From Sphingomonas elodea ATCC 31461 (GTDB taxonomy: Bacteria > Pseudomonadota > Alphaproteobacteria > Sphingomonadales > Sphingomonadaceae), in the NCBI RefSeq assembly GCF_000226955.1, contig NZ_AGFU01000025.1:60234-124233 (forward strand): a stretch of 64,000 nt of DNA. Reading direction: 5' to 3'. The notes under the pieces were generated by a model that did no database searches, had not been told where the DNA came from, and was given only the letters and a program-made list of their open reading frames with translations. Below, one piece after another: positions 61,798 to 64,000 of the stretch. The position numbers and the translations under genes were made by a program. Position 1 is the first letter of the stretch. Each line of letters opens with the position of its first letter.

Positions 61798-62799
61798 TCA
61801 ACGCGTCTTCGGGCGCTCCAGCACGAGCGCACCCCCCTTTCGATGCGGCTCCATCCCTACCAGCGCGCCGATCAGCGCAACGCTCTTCTCCGGCGTATCG
61901 AGTCGGAACCGCCCCCCCAGCCGGGTACCGCCCAGCGTGGGATCGGCGAGACGGATCGGCACCGCGCTGTAGCGCTCGATGCGCGTGAGCGCCGCATCCA
62001 GCCGCATCCCGTCAGCGCTCAGCCAGGCATCGTCCAACCCGCTCGCCGCCTTGGGATCGAAGCGCTGCGGACGCAGCGGCGCGGCGCCGACGCTCAGCCA
62101 TTCTCCGCCGGTCACCACGATCGGCGCGCGCCCCGGCTGATCCACCCGCACCCGTCCGCGGAACACGCGCAGTTCCACCCCGCCGGGCAGCTGGTCGACA
62201 CTGAAATTGGTGCCGAGCGCCGTAAAGCGCGCCTGGCCCGCCTGGACCGAGAAGGGACGGCTGGGATCATGCGCGACCTCGAACCGGGCGGCGCCTTTTT
62301 CGAGCTGTACCGGCCGGGCGCGCCGCGCGAAGGCGACCCGCACCGCCGAGGCGGCATCGAGCGTCATCGTCGAGCCGTCCCGCAAACGGACCATCGATCG
62401 CTTCGCCACGGGGCTCTCGATCAGGTAGCCGCTATTCTCCGCCACGCTCGGCGCGGGCGGCGTCGCCTGGCGAAGCAGCAGCGGCACGGCAACCGCCGCC
62501 GCAAGACCCGCCGCGACCGCTGCCACCTGCAATCCACGACGACGGCGCAGGGCCGGGCGCGGCGGCAGGGAATCGCTCCGCCGCCGGCGTAGCGCCGGTA
62601 TCGCCCGAGGCGCCTGCGCGGCCTGCAGTACCTCCAGCAGCGCCGGATCGCGCAACAGATCGTGCATTCGCGAGAAGGCGTGGACATGCGCCCCCGATTC
62701 GTTGAGCCAGGCGATCAGCGCGCGCCGCTCGGCGGGATCCAGCGTGTCCATCCGGTCCGCCCAGTCGGCGGCGACTTCCAGGGCCGTCGGCTCAGTCAT
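61798..62799 (-). CDS. FecR-family anti-sigma regulator
   Basis: A 333-aa inner-membrane signal transducer. A cytoplasmic N-terminal part binds the sigma factor (AADWADRMDTLDPAERRALIAWL). A single helix lies at about residues 90-110 (LQVAAVAAGLAAAVAVPLLL). The periplasmic FecR domain follows (VRLRDGSTMTLDAASAVRVAF, VFRGRVRVDQPG), ending in a secretin/TonB short N-terminal-like segment. The start overlaps the sigma-factor stop by eight bases. Confidence 0.9.
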   Translation of the reverse strand: MTEPTALEVAADWADRMDTLDPAERRALIAWLNESGAHVHAFSRMHDLLRDPALLEVLQAAQAPRAIPALRRRRSDSLPPRPALRRRRGLQVAAVAAGLAAAVAVPLLLRQATPPAPSVAENSGYLIESPVAKRSMVRLRDGSTMTLDAASAVRVAFARRARPVQLEKGAARFEVAHDPSRPFSVQAGQARFTALGTNFSVDQLPGGVELRVFRGRVRVDQPGRAPIVVTGGEWLSVGAAPLRPQRFDPKAASGLDDAWLSADGMRLDAALTRIERYSAVPIRLADPTLGGTRLGGRFRLDTPEKSVALIGALVGMEPHRKGGALVLERPKTR

Positions 62800-63304
62800 G
62801 CGCCGCCCCCTGCCCGGACGAATCGAGGTCGCCGCATTCGGCCAGATCGATCATCGCGCGCACCAGATGCTTCTTCACCGACTCCAGACTCAATCCCAGC
62901 GCCTCGGCGATCTCGGCGCGCGACTTGCCGTCGAGATGGCGTTGCACGAACACGTCCCGGCGCAGCGGCGGCAACGATGCCAGCTTCGTCTCGAACCGCG
63001 CGAGCCGCCGGCGATAGTCCAGCACCTCCTCGGGCAGCGGCAGCGCACAGGCGATGTCGGCGTCCAGCGGCTCGGTCTGGCCGGTGCCCTTGCGCGAGCC
63101 GGCGAACAGGATCGAATCCGCCACGCGAAAGGCGTAGGCAAGCGGTTGCTCGATCCGCTGCTTCTGCTCCTGTTCCACCACCCGCATGAAGGTCTCCTGC
63201 ACGATGTCGTCTGCCTGCTCCGGATCGCGGAGCCGCTTGCGGACATAGGCAGTGAGGCGCGCCCGATTCCCGGCCAGGAGTTCGGCCGCGTCCATCAGTC
63301 GCAT
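62792..63304 (-). CDS. ECF-family RNA polymerase sigma factor (FecI-type)
   Basis: A 170-aa sigma factor. Region 2 contains RDPEQADDIVQETFMRVVEQ; region 4 contains PPLRRDVFVQRHLDGKSRAEIAEALGLSLESVKKHL. It is presumably held by the adjacent FecR and activated through the upstream TonB receptor when a substrate such as a siderophore binds. ATG 63304 is chosen; ATG 63295 is possible. Confidence 0.9.
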   Translation of the reverse strand: MRLMDAAELLAGNRARLTAYVRKRLRDPEQADDIVQETFMRVVEQEQKQRIEQPLAYAFRVADSILFAGSRKGTGQTEPLDADIACALPLPEEVLDYRRRLARFETKLASLPPLRRDVFVQRHLDGKSRAEIAEALGLSLESVKKHLVRAMIDLAECGDLDSSGQGAAHD

Positions 63305-63388
63305 CGCACCGGCCTGGCCGTTACCCTGATGTAGAGGCGGGAATCGCCGAAACGGGGACATTCCTCCCCTGTTGTCTCTCCATCGCCG

Positions 63389-64000
63389 TCAAAAGGCATA
63401 GCGAACCCCTGCGCTCAGCACCCGTCCGCTGCGCGTTCGTGCGAGCAGTCGGCGGGCGTCGCGATCGGTATATTGGATCACGGGCGTGTTGGTAAGGTTC
63501 TGCGCTTCGAGCACCAGCTTGGCACGCCGGGCAAGGACGACATGGGCCGCGGCGTCGAGGGTGGTCGCCGGCGCTACCCATTCGCCGACATTGCCGCCCG
63601 TGCCGATCGCGCCGCGATACCGATCGCGATAGGCCAGCGCGAGGCGGGCGTCCCAGCCGCGGCCGGTATAGTAGAGCGTCGCGTTCCCCGCCCAGCGCGA
63701 CAGATCCATCAGCGGCAGCCGCACCGGCACCCCTGCATAGACCACGTCGGACCGCCCGTCGGCATAGGTGCCGTTCAGCTGAACGCCCATCCGGTCGAGC
63801 GGCCCGGGCAGGAAGCGCAGTTCCTGCTGCACCGTCAGCTCGGCGCCCAGGATCGACGCGCCCCGGCCGTTGAACGGGCGGATGACGTTGAACATCGTGC
63901 TCGCGCTCTGCCCGGGGAACAGGAAGTCGAGGGGGTAACCGGTCTCGGCATAGGACTGCACGGTCGTCGCCGAGGTGATGAAGGAGTCCATGTGCTTGTA
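63389..64000 (-). CDS. TonB-dependent receptor, C-terminal part
   Basis: The frame is open to the window edge, so only the last ~203 residues are present. Alternating amphipathic beta strands (MGVQLNGTYADGRSDVVY, NATLYYTGRGWDARLALAYRDRYRG, AKLVLEAQNLTNTPVIQYTD) and the terminal VLSAGVRYAF with final Phe mark the outer-membrane barrel end. Located immediately upstream of the sigma/FecR pair in transcription order, so it is probably their sensor. Confidence 0.88.
   Translation of the reverse strand, partial: YKHMDSFITSATTVQSYAETGYPLDFLFPGQSASTMFNVIRPFNGRGASILGAELTVQQELRFLPGPLDRMGVQLNGTYADGRSDVVYAGVPVRLPLMDLSRWAGNATLYYTGRGWDARLALAYRDRYRGAIGTGGNVGEWVAPATTLDAAAHVVLARRAKLVLEAQNLTNTPVIQYTDRDARRLLARTRSGRVLSAGVRYAF

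Overview
The window is high-GC chromosomal DNA of an alphaproteobacterium, most likely a sphingomonad (Sphingomonas or a close relative). This is inferred from the gene content: heme A synthase, an exosortase-A-type O-ligase and glycosyltransferase pair, M13, M19 and M20 peptidases, an intracellular PHB depolymerase, a short PutA, and ribosomal protein S9 with a long N-terminal extension. Nothing here names the species.

Layout. 1-2.3 kb: the 3' end of ctaA, cutA, and the rplM-rpsI operon. 2.4-9.2 kb: a possible broken small membrane gene, a GbsR/MarR regulator with a self-overlapping operator, a lipid-kinase-like gene with a phosphoesterase, an enoyl-CoA hydratase, a ferredoxin-reductase-type flavoprotein and a large membrane hydrolase. 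9.4-21.3 kb: tRNA-Gly(CCC), malate synthase G with a divergent LysR regulator, an M20 peptidase, a RadC-like protein, thyA-folA-M19 dipeptidase in overlapping arrangement, ribF, a CinA-like protein, map, and a threonine aldolase behind a hairpin-rich leader. 21.3-31.3 kb: ferredoxin-NADP reductase, a soluble chemotaxis-type signalling protein, glnB-glnA behind a well-spaced sigma-54 promoter, an M13 peptidase, a methyltransferase, an S24 (LexA-like) regulator and an exosortase-associated glycosyltransferase.

31.37-42.28 kb: a compact integrated phage-derived element of about 10.9 kb, bounded by a 15-bp direct repeat. It has an integrase, small DNA-binding proteins, a ClpP-protease/major-capsid fusion, a capsid-decoration protein and a full-length tape measure. 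I see no terminase, portal, tail tube, baseplate or lysis gene. All its large frames are open, so it is either a cleanly deleted prophage or a helper-dependent satellite. It sits in the intergenic space of an exosortase-A/exopolysaccharide locus: the glycosyltransferase is on its left, and the O-ligase and an acyltransferase are on its right.

42.3-64 kb: exopolysaccharide genes, a PfpI-family protein, topoisomerase IB, an MscS channel, a glucokinase-like protein with altered active-site motifs, a thiolase with a MaoC hydratase, PutA, PHB depolymerase, an ABC exporter, a flavoprotein, the divergent ohrR/ohr pair with two shared palindromes, an orphan FlgC-like protein, and a TonB receptor/ECF sigma/FecR signalling cassette that runs off the right edge.

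Regulatory sites read directly from the sequence include the glnBA sigma-54 promoter, a GbsR operator over a predicted leaderless start, OhrR-type palindromes, an S24-regulator palindrome, a 17-bp-arm operator in the phage element, and several strong terminators. Palindromic GC-rich intergenic repeats occur at about 17.2, 47.7, 51.7 and 55.3 kb.
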